From contig NZ_FWXU01000022.1 in NCBI RefSeq assembly GCF_900176345.1, positions 1 to 64,000 on the forward strand: a DNA stretch of 64,000 nucleotides, written 5' to 3'. Positions within the stretch are counted from its first letter, which is position 1; each line of letters begins with the position of its first letter. Made by a program: the position numbers and the translations under genes. This document shows, one piece after another, positions 28,862 to 37,647 of this stretch. The notes under the pieces are model-generated. The model did not search any database, had not been told where the DNA came from, and worked only from the letters and a program-made list of their open reading frames with translations. The DNA is from Rhizobium sp. RU36D (lineage in GTDB: Bacteria; Pseudomonadota; Alphaproteobacteria; Rhizobiales; Rhizobiaceae).

Positions 28862-29748
28862 GAGTGCTTCCGAGTGATCTGGCGGCCCATCTCCAGGGCG
28901 ATGTCACGACGCTGTGCCTGTGCTGGCGGGTGACGCGCCGCGACGGGCAGGTGCTGGGCTTCACCGAACACGATCGCGATCTTTCCTTTGCCGGGACTTG
29001 GTTTCGCGCGGCAAGCGGTTTTGCCGCAAGCGAGGCCGGCAGCGCCGCCGGGCTGGCGGCTGATACCAGCGAGGTGGCGGGCGGGTTTTCGAGTGACGCG
29101 ATCTCGGAGGCGGATCTGGCCGGCGGCCGCTTTGACGGCGCGCGCGTCGAGGTGTTTCGGGTCAACTGGCAGGCGCCCGACCAGCACTTGCTGATCGCCG
29201 TGCAGGAAATCGGCGAGGTGACGCGACAGTCCGGACAGTTTTCAGCGGAGCTGCGCAGCCTGTCCCACCGCCTGGCGCGGGAACAGGGTCGCATTTACAA
29301 CAGGCGTTGCGACGCCGCCTTGGGCGACGCCCTCTGCGGGGTGGCGATGACGGTGGCGGGACGGCGGGCCGACGCGGCAGTCGTTTCGGTGCAGGACAGC
29401 GGGCGGATCGTGGTCTCGGGGCTCGGCGGGTTTGGGCCGGGGCATTTTCGCTCGGGGTCGCTCACCTTTTCGAGCGGTCCCTGCGCGGGGCTGGCGACCG
29501 ATGTCGAGACCAGCCTTAGCACTCCCGGCGGCACCGAACTGGTGTTGTGGCTGCCGCTGCCGATCTTGCCTGAGGTTGGCGACGCCCTGGTGGTGTCGGT
29601 GGGCTGCGACAAGGCCTTTGCCACCTGCCGGGACCGGTTTTCCAACCAGGTGAATTTTCGAGGCTTTCCCCATATGCCTGGCAGTGATTTCGCCTATTCC
29701 TATGCGGACGGCGAGACCCTGCATGACGGGAGCCCGCTTTACCCATGA
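28858..29748 (+). CDS. GTA baseplate hub protein (gp13, DUF2163)
   Basis: 296 aa. LCLCWRVTRRDGQVLGFTEHDRDL starts DUF2163 and the Cys-containing block RRCDAALGDALCG plus CDKAFATCRDRFSNQVNFRGFPHMPG ends it; in RcGTA gp13 binds an iron-sulfur cluster, and comparable cysteines are present here. Overlaps gp12 and gp14. Confidence 0.93.
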   Translation: MRVLPSDLAAHLQGDVTTLCLCWRVTRRDGQVLGFTEHDRDLSFAGTWFRAASGFAASEAGSAAGLAADTSEVAGGFSSDAISEADLAGGRFDGARVEVFRVNWQAPDQHLLIAVQEIGEVTRQSGQFSAELRSLSHRLAREQGRIYNRRCDAALGDALCGVAMTVAGRRADAAVVSVQDSGRIVVSGLGGFGPGHFRSGSLTFSSGPCAGLATDVETSLSTPGGTELVLWLPLPILPEVGDALVVSVGCDKAFATCRDRFSNQVNFRGFPHMPGSDFAYSYADGETLHDGSPLYP

Positions 29749-30185
29749 CGGACACGAGGGAACGGGTGCTGGTCATTGCCCGCCGCTGGATCGGCACGCC
29801 TTATCGCCACCAGGGATCGACCGAGGGCGTGGGCTGCGACTGCCTGGGACTGGTGCGCGGCATCTGGCGCGAGCTTTACGGCGATGAACCGGAAACCGCG
29901 CCGCCCTATGCGCCTGATTGGGCGGAGCGACCTGGGGAGGAGCGGCTGCTGAGCACCGCGGCGCGGCATTTTCGGCCTCTATCGGGCTTTGGCGAGGCCG
30001 AACCGGGAGACCTGCTGCTGTTTCGCTTTCGACCGCAGTTTTCGGTGAAGCATGCGGGCATCCTGGATGAGGATGGGTATTTCATCCACGCCTATGAGCA
30101 GGCGGGCGTGATCCGCGCGGCATTGGTGCAGGGCTACCGGCGGCGGGTGGCGGGATGCTATCAGTTTCCGGAACCGTCGATATGA
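29745..30185 (+). CDS. GTA cell-wall peptidase (gp14, NlpC/P60)
   Basis: 146 aa. Catalytic Cys in VGCDCLGLVRG (C33, with C31 beside it) and His in VKHAGIL (H103). It should open the recipient's peptidoglycan during DNA delivery. ATGA overlap with gp13. Its downstream neighbour gp15 is 780 bp away instead of adjacent, because of the duplicated insert. Confidence 0.92.
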   Translation: MTDTRERVLVIARRWIGTPYRHQGSTEGVGCDCLGLVRGIWRELYGDEPETAPPYAPDWAERPGEERLLSTAARHFRPLSGFGEAEPGDLLLFRFRPQFSVKHAGILDEDGYFIHAYEQAGVIRAALVQGYRRRVAGCYQFPEPSI

Positions 30186-30225
30186 TTGCCGACCGCAATC
30201 CGGTACGGTTGCTCTCGGGCTCCGA

Positions 30226-30253
30226 TTGTATTTTTTGACCGATAGGCTATATT
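30226..30253 (+). promoter_or_regulatory. promoter candidate of sRNA-like unit 1
   Basis: TTGTAT (30226-30231), 16-bp spacer, TATATT (30248-30253). The same layout occurs at 30570-30597. Confidence 0.55.
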
Positions 30254-30258
30254 TGTGA

Positions 30259-30350
30259 AGTGGTGAGCGGGGTTGCCTCCCCGCCCACCTGAATGCTTAC
30301 TTAGCGAATGTGACCCGGACGGAGATTATCCAGCTCGTCCGGGTCTTTCT
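30259..30350 (+). ncRNA. candidate small RNA, copy 1
   Basis: Downstream of the promoter: GUGGUGA leader, hairpin GCGGGG-TTGCCT-CCCCGC (30267-30284), linker, then a 10-bp terminator stem GACCCGGACG (30312-30321)/CGTCCGGGTC (30336-30345) followed by TTTCT. Copy 2 keeps stems and promoter while loops differ, as expected for a structured RNA. No Rfam family recognised. A short peptide is an alternative (shared LVRVFLTVST reading). Confidence 0.5.
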
Positions 30351-30569
30351 CACAGTAAGCACGATGCTGAACGGCAATGGCGTCATAGCATCCTCCACAA
30401 TTGACAGCAGGGCCTCTACCAAGGTCGGTGCGGCCTATCCTCACCGATGCGCTGGCTGGGTCAGCGCGCGCTGTTTTTGCCGTCAACTCTCGATATCCTA
30501 GAGCGCAACTGTAGCGGGTGGCAAGCGGTAGGCGCGTGAAGACGCGGCAGGGGTTCTTGTTTCGTCAAG

Positions 30570-30597
30570 TTGCGTTTTTCGCCTGATAGGCTATAGT
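30570..30597 (+). promoter_or_regulatory. promoter candidate of sRNA-like unit 2
   Basis: TTGCGT (30570-30575), 16-bp spacer, TATAGT (30592-30597), then GTGAAGTGGTGAGCGGGG as in copy 1. Confidence 0.55.
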
Positions 30598-30603
30598 CGT
30601 GAA

Positions 30604-30694
30604 GTGGTGAGCGGGGGTGCAACCCCGCCCACATGAATGCCTATCTTGAGAATGTGACCCGGACGGTTACTGACCAGCTCGTCCGGGTCTTTCT
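30604..30694 (+). ncRNA. candidate small RNA, copy 2
   Basis: Hairpin GCGGGG-GTGCAA-CCCCGC (30611-30628) and terminator stem GACCCGGACG (30656-30665)/CGTCCGGGTC (30680-30689) followed by TTTCTC. The stems are identical to copy 1 while loop bases differ. Confidence 0.5.
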
Positions 30695-30967
30695 CACAGT
30701 AAGCACGACGCTAAAGGGCATAGGCCGGTATTATTGTTGCTCTACGCAATTCCGGACGCAAAACCGCTTCGCACTTTTGCTGGAATTGCTTTGGCATCCT
30801 CCACAGTTGACAGCAGGGCCTCTACCAAGGTCGGTGCGGCCTATCCTCACCGATGCGCTGGCTGGGTCGGCGCGCGCTGTTTTTGATGTCAACTCCCCAC
30901 ATCCTAAAGCGCAATTAAAGCGGGCGACAAGTGGTCGGCTCGCGTCTTTTGATATTAGAGGTTGCTG

Positions 30968-33900
30968 ATGGCGACGATCCTGTTTCAGGCGGCGGGTGCG
31001 GGGCTTGGTGGGCTGTTGGGGCCTGTGGGCGCCATAGTCGGGCGGGCGGCGGGCGCGCTCATCGGCAATGCCGTCGATCGGGCCCTGATCGGCGGGACGC
31101 GGACGGTGTCGGGTGCAAGGCTCGCCACGGCGCGCATTCCCGGAGCCAGCGAAGGAACGGCGGTGCCGCGCGTCTATGGCACCATGCGGGTCGGGGGCAC
31201 GCTGATCTGGGCGACGCGCTTCGAGGAAGTGGCAAGCGTCGAGCGGGCGGGTGCCAAGGCGACCGGTGGCGCGAGAGTCGAGAGCTTTCGCTACTATGCC
31301 AATTTCGCCCTTGCCCTCTGCGAGGGACCGATTGCCGGTCTCCGACGCGTCTGGTCCGATGGGCGGGAGATCGACCAGACGGCGATCGAAATGCGGGTTT
31401 ATCGAGGCACCGGCGATCAACTGCCGGACCCGCTGATCGAGGCAAAACAGGGATCAGGCAACGCGCCTGCTTATCGCGGGCTTGCCTATGTCGTGTTCGA
31501 GCGACTGCCGCTGGAAGCCTATGGCAACCGCATCCCGGTGCTGCAATTCGAGGTGATCCGCACGGTCGACGATCTGGAAGGGCGGGTGAGGGCCATCACC
31601 ATGATCCCCGGCGCGACCGAGCATGGCTATGCGACCGATGTCATCACCGAGACGACTGGCGCCGGAAGCGCCCGCAACATCAACCGCAACACGTTGACCG
31701 CGGCGACCGATTGGCATGCTGCGATGGACGAGCTGCAGGCGGTCTGCCCCAATCTGCAGCACGTGGCGCTGGTGGTGGCTTGGTTCGGCACGGATCTCAG
31801 GGCGGGAGACTGCCGCATCCGGCCGGGCGTGGAGGTGCCCTTTCGGGGTGACGAAAGCAGGCCGTGGCGGGTTGCAGGTATCGACCGGGCGCTGGCGCAT
31901 GTGGTGAGCCAGCACGATGGCGGACCGGCCTATGGCGGCACGCCTGACGATGCGAGTGTCGTCCAGGCGATTGCCGATCTGAAGGCGCGCGGGCTCAAGG
32001 TGACGCTCTATCCCTTCGTGATGATGGATATTCCTCCCGGCAACGGGCTTGCGGACCCCTATGGCGGCGCCGAGCAGGCGGCCTATCCCTGGCGCGGGCG
32101 CGTGACCTGCCATCCCGCACCTGGCCGGCCTGGTACGGTTGACCGGACGGCTGCGGCCGCTGCACAGGTTGCGGCCTTCACCGGTTCCGCCGAGGCGTCG
32201 GATTTTTCCGTCGATGGGAGCGTGGTTTCCTATGCCGGAGAAGATGAAGGCTATCGCCGGATGGTGCTGCATTATGCGCATCTGGCGCAAGCCGCAGGCG
32301 GGGTCGATGCCTTCCTGATCGGCTCTGAACTGCGCGGACTGACCACGCTGCGGGATGCGGCTGATGGTTTTCCCTTCGTGGCGGCGCTTGGGCAACTCGC
32401 CGGCGATGTTCGTGCAATCCTCGGTACAGGCACGAAGATCAGCTATGGCGCCGACTGGAGCGAGTATTTCGGCTATCAGCCGGCGGATGGATCGGGCCAT
32501 GTCTATTTCCATCTCGACCCGCTCTGGGCAAAACCTGCCATCGATGCTGTCGGCATCGACAACTACATGCCGCTGTCGGATTGGCGCGATGCCGATCTCG
32601 ACCAGGCAAACCCTGATGGATTTCGGCTGGCGGACGATCGCCAGGCGATGCGCAGCCAGGTTGCGGCTGGCGAAGGCTATGACTGGTTCTATGCCAGCAG
32701 CGGTGACCGGGAGGCGCGCATCCGCACGCCGATCAGTGATGGCGCGGCGGGCAAGCCCTGGGTGTTTCGCTACAAGGATATCGCTGCCTGGTGGGGCAAT
32801 CCGCATTTTGAGCGGCGCAACGGGGTGGAATTGACGGCACCGACGGCCTGGGTGCCGGGCATGAAACCGGTGTGGTTCACCGAACTCGGCTGTCCGGCGG
32901 TCGACAAGGGGGCGGGCCAGCCGAACGTCTTTCCCGACCGCAAGTCCTCGGAAAATGCGCTGCCCTATTTCTCCAGTGGCCAGAGGTCGGCGAGCCAGCA
33001 GCGGCGTTTCCTGGAAGCGAGCCTCGATCACTGGGGGGCGGCATCGGGCGGGATGGTGGATCCCGAGCGCATCTATCTCTGGAGTTTCGACGCGCGGCCC
33101 TATCCGGCCTTTCCCGCCAATCGCGAGTTGTGGAGCGACGGCGGCAACTGGGCGACCGGGCATTGGCTGAACGGCAGGCTGGGAGCCGGTACGTTGGCGG
33201 AGGTGATCGCGGCGATCCTGCGGGACCATGGATTTTACGATTACGACGTGAGCCAGGTGACCGGCGACCTGGACGGCTATGTGCAGGCGGAGGTGACATC
33301 GGCTCGATCCCTGCTTGAACCTCTGATGGCGGCCTTCCGGCTTGATGCGGTGGAGCAAGCCGGGCGGATTGTCTTTCGTTCGCGTGACCGGACCAGCATG
33401 CCGGCGCGTGCGCTCGACGTGCTGGCCGATATCGAGGGCGAGCCGCTGTGGCGCGAGACGCGTGGCCATGACAGCGACTTTGCAGACGAGGCGGTGCTGA
33501 CATTCGCCGATGCCGCGATGGATTATGAGGAGGCGAGCGTTCGCTCGCGCCGGCTTGCGGATGGCAGCAGCAGGGTGCTGGCGTTGAACCTGTCGGCCTG
33601 CCTTGACGAGGAGACGGCGCTGGATGCGGCTGAAGCCATGCTGCGCGACCACCGGATCGGGCGGCGGCAGCTCGAATGCAGCGTCAGTCCGAGCATGCTG
33701 GAACTGGAACCGGGCGATGTCGTCACCCTGCCAAGCGGCCCGCAGGGACGCTTTCAGGTGACGCGGATCGAGGAAGGGCAGGCGATAAAGCTGCAGATGC
33801 GCGAGATCGGATCCGCGCGGCCGGCAGCGACGGTCGGCACGGGAGACGGGCGGGCGGTGCAGAACGCCGCCGGTGCCGGTTTCTCGCCGCATCTGGTGTT

Positions 33901-34807
33901 CCTTGACCTGCCGCGGATCGACGGGGAGGCGAGCGAAAGCTTCGCCCGCGTCGCCGGCCTGGTGCGGCCCTGGCGGCGCATCGCGCTGTCCTCGTCCGTC
34001 TCGGGGGAGGCCTATCGCACGCGGGTGGTGCTGGATCGTCCGGCAACGCTGGGACGGCTGACGGCGCCGCTTGCGGCGGGACCGGTTGGCGTAACCGACC
34101 ATGCCAATGCCGTCCATGTGCAGCTGTTTTTCGGCGAGCTTTCTTCTGTTGGCCGGCTGGAACTGCTTGACGGTGCCAACCGCATTGCGGTGCGCGCCGC
34201 AAGCGGTGCGTTGGAGGTGATCGGTTTCAGTGCGGCTGAGGAGACGGCGCCGGGACACTGGCGGCTGACGGGGCTGCTGCGGGCGCTGTACGGCACCGAG
34301 GATGCCATGCAGGCGGGCGCTGCAACCGGTGCCGACCTCGTGCTGCTCGATTCGGCTGTGCGGCCGCTCGGGCTGTCCTCGGAGGAGGCGGGACGGCCAT
34401 TCCGCTGGCTCGCCGAACGGATCGGTGGTTCTGCGCCGTCGGTGGGGCCTATCGAGTTCGCGGGTGGCCTGCGGGCAGAGACGCCGCTAGCGCCCGTTCA
34501 TCTGCGTGGCATCAGACGGTCGGACGGCGCTGTTGTGCTGTCCTGGATCCGGCGGGGCCGTGTTGATGCCGACGACTGGGAGGCAACGGAGATCCCGCTC
34601 GATCAATCCGAGGGCTATCTGCTTGAGATGCTGAAAGACGGCGCGGCTGTCCGGACCGTCGAGACGGACCAGGCGAGTTATATCTATTCCGCAGTCGAGG
34701 AAGCGGCGGATTTCGGGTCTGTTCAGACGACGCTTGCAATCCGCGTCCGGCAGAAAGGGCGCAAGGTGCCGCTCGGCATATCAGCACAAGCCATCATCAA
34801 CCTCTGA
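30968..34807 (+). CDS. GTA megatron/host-contact protein (gp15), TIM-barrel-like
   Basis: About 1279 aa, matching the family (about 1300). N-terminal membrane-like start (ILFQAAGAGLGGLLGPVGAIVGRAAGALIG), tip-attachment-type domains with PRVYGTMRVGGTLIWATRFEE, the GTA TIM-barrel domain around 420-750 (FLIGSELRGLTTLR, KISYGADWSEYFGY, PVWFTELGCPAVDKGAGQPNVF), and a C-terminal beta-rich receptor-binding part. ATG 30968 is supported by GAGG 6 nt upstream; TTG 30962 is the longest reading. In RcGTA the homologue forms the baseplate and spike. Confidence 0.95.
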   Translation: MATILFQAAGAGLGGLLGPVGAIVGRAAGALIGNAVDRALIGGTRTVSGARLATARIPGASEGTAVPRVYGTMRVGGTLIWATRFEEVASVERAGAKATGGARVESFRYYANFALALCEGPIAGLRRVWSDGREIDQTAIEMRVYRGTGDQLPDPLIEAKQGSGNAPAYRGLAYVVFERLPLEAYGNRIPVLQFEVIRTVDDLEGRVRAITMIPGATEHGYATDVITETTGAGSARNINRNTLTAATDWHAAMDELQAVCPNLQHVALVVAWFGTDLRAGDCRIRPGVEVPFRGDESRPWRVAGIDRALAHVVSQHDGGPAYGGTPDDASVVQAIADLKARGLKVTLYPFVMMDIPPGNGLADPYGGAEQAAYPWRGRVTCHPAPGRPGTVDRTAAAAAQVAAFTGSAEASDFSVDGSVVSYAGEDEGYRRMVLHYAHLAQAAGGVDAFLIGSELRGLTTLRDAADGFPFVAALGQLAGDVRAILGTGTKISYGADWSEYFGYQPADGSGHVYFHLDPLWAKPAIDAVGIDNYMPLSDWRDADLDQANPDGFRLADDRQAMRSQVAAGEGYDWFYASSGDREARIRTPISDGAAGKPWVFRYKDIAAWWGNPHFERRNGVELTAPTAWVPGMKPVWFTELGCPAVDKGAGQPNVFPDRKSSENALPYFSSGQRSASQQRRFLEASLDHWGAASGGMVDPERIYLWSFDARPYPAFPANRELWSDGGNWATGHWLNGRLGAGTLAEVIAAILRDHGFYDYDVSQVTGDLDGYVQAEVTSARSLLEPLMAAFRLDAVEQAGRIVFRSRDRTSMPARALDVLADIEGEPLWRETRGHDSDFADEAVLTFADAAMDYEEASVRSRRLADGSSRVLALNLSACLDEETALDAAEAMLRDHRIGRRQLECSVSPSMLELEPGDVVTLPSGPQGRFQVTRIEEGQAIKLQMREIGSARPAATVGTGDGRAVQNAAGAGFSPHLVFLDLPRIDGEASESFARVAGLVRPWRRIALSSSVSGEAYRTRVVLDRPATLGRLTAPLAAGPVGVTDHANAVHVQLFFGELSSVGRLELLDGANRIAVRAASGALEVIGFSAAEETAPGHWRLTGLLRALYGTEDAMQAGAATGADLVLLDSAVRPLGLSSEEAGRPFRWLAERIGGSAPSVGPIEFAGGLRAETPLAPVHLRGIRRSDGAVVLSWIRRGRVDADDWEATEIPLDQSEGYLLEMLKDGAAVRTVETDQASYIYSAVEEAADFGSVQTTLAIRVRQKGRKVPLGISAQAIINL

Positions 34808-34827
34808 AACAGCAAGGAGAGAAAGAC

Positions 34828-35049
34828 ATGGAACATGCCAAACTCTGGTACCAGTCCAAGACCATCTGGGGAGGCCTGATTGCCGTTCTTGCGGCAGCGG
34901 CGCGGCTCGCCGGCCTTGAGATCGGCGCTGATATCCAGGCCGAACTGGTGGATGCCGCCATGACGCTTGCCGGAGCCATCGGCGGATTGCTGGCCATTTA
35001 CGGCCGTCTTGCGGCGACCAAACCGATCCTCGGCGGCGACGAGCGGTAG
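34828..35049 (+). CDS. holin-like small membrane protein
   Basis: 73 aa. KLWYQSKTIWGGLIAVLAAAARLAGLEIGADI starts with the SKTIWG motif frequent in phage holins, followed by a second hydrophobic helix (AAMTLAGAIGGLLAIYGRL). AAGGAGAG is 8 nt upstream. It lies 20 bp after gp15 and closes the GTA cluster. It may permeabilise the membrane for the GH19 enzyme at 16121 (inference). Confidence 0.75.
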   Translation: MEHAKLWYQSKTIWGGLIAVLAAAARLAGLEIGADIQAELVDAAMTLAGAIGGLLAIYGRLAATKPILGGDER

Positions 35050-35155
35050 CCGAGACCAGCCTGTGGATCACGGCCTATTGCCGCCATGAATGGCACATTC
35101 ATTTGCCATTCAGATGCCTTCCGGTAAATATTCACCACAGGCGATTTGGGAAGAC

Positions 35156-35410
35156 ATGCTCATGGCATCACCTTTAATCATAGCGGCGTTCACCGGAGCG
35201 CTGGCGAGCTTCGGGCCGCAGGGCATGGGCGACGGCCAGATCGTGCGCGTTGCCGGAGACTGCAGTGCCGCGGCGTCCCAGGTGGTGGCCCAGACCGGCG
35301 GCGAGCTGCTCTCGGCGGTGCCGCAGGGGGACGCCTGCGTCATCACGGTGCTGATTCCCGGCAATGGCAGCGAGCGGCCGCGCAAGGTGACCATGCGGGT
35401 GCCGATGTAA
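35156..35410 (+). CDS. feuN: FeuN-like small periplasmic protein
   Basis: 84 aa. A signal peptide-like start (MLMASPLIIAAFTGALASFG) is followed by a short mature domain with two Cys (AGDCSAAASQV, QGDACVITVLIPG) and a basic end. In Sinorhizobium a protein of this size and position, FeuN, is an essential inhibitor of the FeuQ kinase; position and size are the basis here. The start could also be ATG 35162. feuP begins 62 bp downstream. Confidence 0.65.
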   Translation: MLMASPLIIAAFTGALASFGPQGMGDGQIVRVAGDCSAAASQVVAQTGGELLSAVPQGDACVITVLIPGNGSERPRKVTMRVPM

Positions 35411-35472
35411 GGATGATGGCCACGACGCGATCGTGGACGCAATGTGGAATGCTTGAAGGACCGGGGGCCCGA

Positions 35473-36144
35473 ATGCGAATACTGGTTGTCGAGGACGACA
35501 TCAATCTGAACCGACAGCTCGTCGAGGCGCTGCAGGAAGCCGGCTATGTGGTGGACCATGCCCATGACGGCGAGGAAGGCCATTTTCTAGGCGACACGGA
35601 ACCCTATGACGCCGTGATCCTCGACATCGGCCTGCCCGAAATGGACGGCATTACCGTTGTCGAGAAATGGCGGGCCGGCGGACGCACCATGCCGGTGCTG
35701 ATTTTGACCGCCCGCGACCGCTGGAGCGACAAGGTGGCGGGCATCGACGCCGGCGCCGACGACTATGTGACGAAACCCTTCCATGTCGAGGAAGTGCTGG
35801 CGCGCATCCGGGCGCTGATCCGCCGCGCGGCGGGCCATGCGAGTTCCGAGATCACCTGCGGCCCGGTGCGTCTCGACACCAAGGCCTCCAAGGCCACGGT
35901 GGATGGCAAGGCGCTGAAGCTCACCTCCCACGAATACCGGCTGCTCTCCTATCTGATGCATCACCTGGGCGAGGTGGTCTCGCGGACCGAACTGGTCGAG
36001 CATATGTATGACCAGGATTTCGACCGGGATTCGAACACGATCGAGGTCTTTGTTGGGCGGCTGCGCAAGAAGATCGGCCTTGACATGATCGAGACGGTGC
36101 GCGGCCTCGGCTATCGCATGCAAGCGCCTGCCGATGGCGGTTAG
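35473..36144 (+). CDS. feuP: FeuP-type OmpR-family response regulator
   Basis: 223 aa. The receiver has EDD at 7-9, phosphoacceptor D51 (VILDIGLPEMDG), T79 (LILTARD) and K in VTKPF; the C-terminal winged helix ends GLGYRMQAP. In rhizobia FeuP with FeuQ controls cyclic beta-glucan export (ndvA) and osmoadaptation. Overlaps feuQ by 11 bp. GTA clusters sit beside feuP in Agrobacterium as I recall, supporting orthology. Confidence 0.88.
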   Translation: MRILVVEDDINLNRQLVEALQEAGYVVDHAHDGEEGHFLGDTEPYDAVILDIGLPEMDGITVVEKWRAGGRTMPVLILTARDRWSDKVAGIDAGADDYVTKPFHVEEVLARIRALIRRAAGHASSEITCGPVRLDTKASKATVDGKALKLTSHEYRLLSYLMHHLGEVVSRTELVEHMYDQDFDRDSNTIEVFVGRLRKKIGLDMIETVRGLGYRMQAPADGG

Positions 36145-37534
36145 GTCCCTTACCGCACGCGTTCTGCTGCTGGCCACCCTGTGGTCGGCAGTGGCGCTGG
36201 TGACCATCGCGGTGGTAATCTCGACCCTCTATCGGCAGGGGGCGGAGCGGTCTTTCAACAACCTGCTCCGAGCGCAGCTTTACAACGTCATCAACGCGAT
36301 TTCTGTTGATGACAAGGGCGAGCTTTCGGGCAGCCCGCAGCTGGGCGATCTCCGGTTCTCGCAGCCGGGCTCCGGCTGGTACTGGCTGATCGAACCCTTG
36401 CCCGGCCTGAATGCAGCACCTCTTTCTTCCACCTCGCTTGGAACCGACGTGCTGCCGGTTCCCGACCTCGACGGACTTCCCTTCGATGACCGCTACGAGC
36501 GGTTCTATCCCCTGCGCGATTCGCGCGGTAATCTGGTGCGCGTGGCCGAAACCGAGGTGGTGCTGGATTCCGCCGGCGAGGCGGCGCGGTTTCGCGTGGC
36601 CGGCAACCTGACGGTGGTCGAGGAGGATATCGCGGCGTTCTCGCAGCGTATCTACATCGCGCTTACCGTGTTCGGCCTCGGCGGCCTCGTGATGAACGGT
36701 ATCGGCATCATTTTCGGCCTGCGTCCGCTCGACCATGCGCGGCGTGCGCTCGAAAAAATCCGCGGCGGCGAGTCGGAACGGCTCGAAGGCGATTTTCCCC
36801 GCGAGATCATGCCGCTGGCCAACGAGATCAATGCGCTGATCGACAGCAACCGCCGCATCGTCGAGCGTGCCCGCATGCAGGTAGGCAATCTTGCCCATTC
36901 GCTGAAGACCCCGATTGCCGTGCTGCTGAACGAATCGCGGGTGCTGGACAAGGGCCACGGAGACGTGGTGCGCGGACAGGCCGAGGCGATGCAGGCGCAA
37001 GTGGCCTCCTATCTGAACCGGGCGCGGATCGCCGCCCAACGCGATACCGTGCTGGCCCGCACCGATGTGCAGCCCGTGCTGGAGCGGCTGGTGCGGGTGA
37101 TGCGACGGCTGAACCCCGATACGGTTTTCGACCTGAAGATCGCCGCACCCGAGGCGACGCTGGCCATGGAGCAGCAGGATGTGGAGGAAACCATCGGCAA
37201 TCTCCTGGAGAATGCCGCTCGTTTTGCCAAGAACCGCGTGAGCATCGAGGTCGTCCCGGCCTCGCCACCGGACGGCGCCGGCGAGGCGGTGCGGCGCAAG
37301 TTCCTTGAGGTCGTCATCGAGGATGATGGCCCGGGGCTGGAGCCGGAGCAGATTGTCGAAGCGTTGAAGCGTGGCCGCCGTCTGGACGAAAGTCGTCCGG
37401 GCACCGGTCTTGGTCTCTCCATCGTCTCGGAAATCACATCTGAATATCAGGGCAGTTTTGCTCTTTCGCGCGGGGGCGGCGGCGGATTGAAGGCAAGCCT
37501 ACTTCTCCCGGCGATCTCCCGTGATATTGTATGA
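36134..37534 (+). CDS. feuQ: FeuQ-type sensor histidine kinase
   Basis: 466 aa. Two membrane helices (8-31 and about 172-195) bracket a periplasmic domain of about 140 residues, followed by HAMP, phosphoacceptor H255 in NLAHSLKTPIAVL, and an ATPase domain with N box NLLENAARF, DDGPGLEPE and GTGLGLSIV. It should be restrained by FeuN in the periplasm. Start overlaps feuP. Confidence 0.87.
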   Translation: MAVRSLTARVLLLATLWSAVALVTIAVVISTLYRQGAERSFNNLLRAQLYNVINAISVDDKGELSGSPQLGDLRFSQPGSGWYWLIEPLPGLNAAPLSSTSLGTDVLPVPDLDGLPFDDRYERFYPLRDSRGNLVRVAETEVVLDSAGEAARFRVAGNLTVVEEDIAAFSQRIYIALTVFGLGGLVMNGIGIIFGLRPLDHARRALEKIRGGESERLEGDFPREIMPLANEINALIDSNRRIVERARMQVGNLAHSLKTPIAVLLNESRVLDKGHGDVVRGQAEAMQAQVASYLNRARIAAQRDTVLARTDVQPVLERLVRVMRRLNPDTVFDLKIAAPEATLAMEQQDVEETIGNLLENAARFAKNRVSIEVVPASPPDGAGEAVRRKFLEVVIEDDGPGLEPEQIVEALKRGRRLDESRPGTGLGLSIVSEITSEYQGSFALSRGGGGGLKASLLLPAISRDIV

Positions 37535-37647
37535 CTGGAATCATTGAGAAAACGAAAGTTCTGGCCATAATGATGCCATGTGCTTGCCGCAGCTAGGCAG
37601 GCATGCGCCATGGCGCGAAACGGCCTGGAGAATCGGGAAAAGCCTGA

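Larger units (their letters stand above)
30226..30530 (+). repeat. tandem duplicated unit, copy 1
   Basis: About 300 bp matching 30570-30950. Shared blocks: the promoter-hairpin-terminator part and a 3' part CATCCTCCACA...GACAGCAGGGCCTCTACC...GCGCGCGCTGTTTTT. Confidence 0.8.
30570..30950 (+). repeat. tandem duplicated unit, copy 2
   Basis: As copy 1 but with about 75 bp extra between the terminator and the CATCCTCCACA block. The two copies fill most of the gap between gp14 and gp15. Confidence 0.8.

Noticed and set aside
31454..34258. 934-codon minus frame opposite gp15
   Set aside because: Low-complexity Arg/His/Pro shadow of gp15 without recognisable domains.
12280..35049. Interpretation as a temperate prophage
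   Set aside because: No integrase, repressor, replication or excision genes, no tRNA-type attachment site or flanking direct repeats seen; gene order is that of RcGTA-type clusters.
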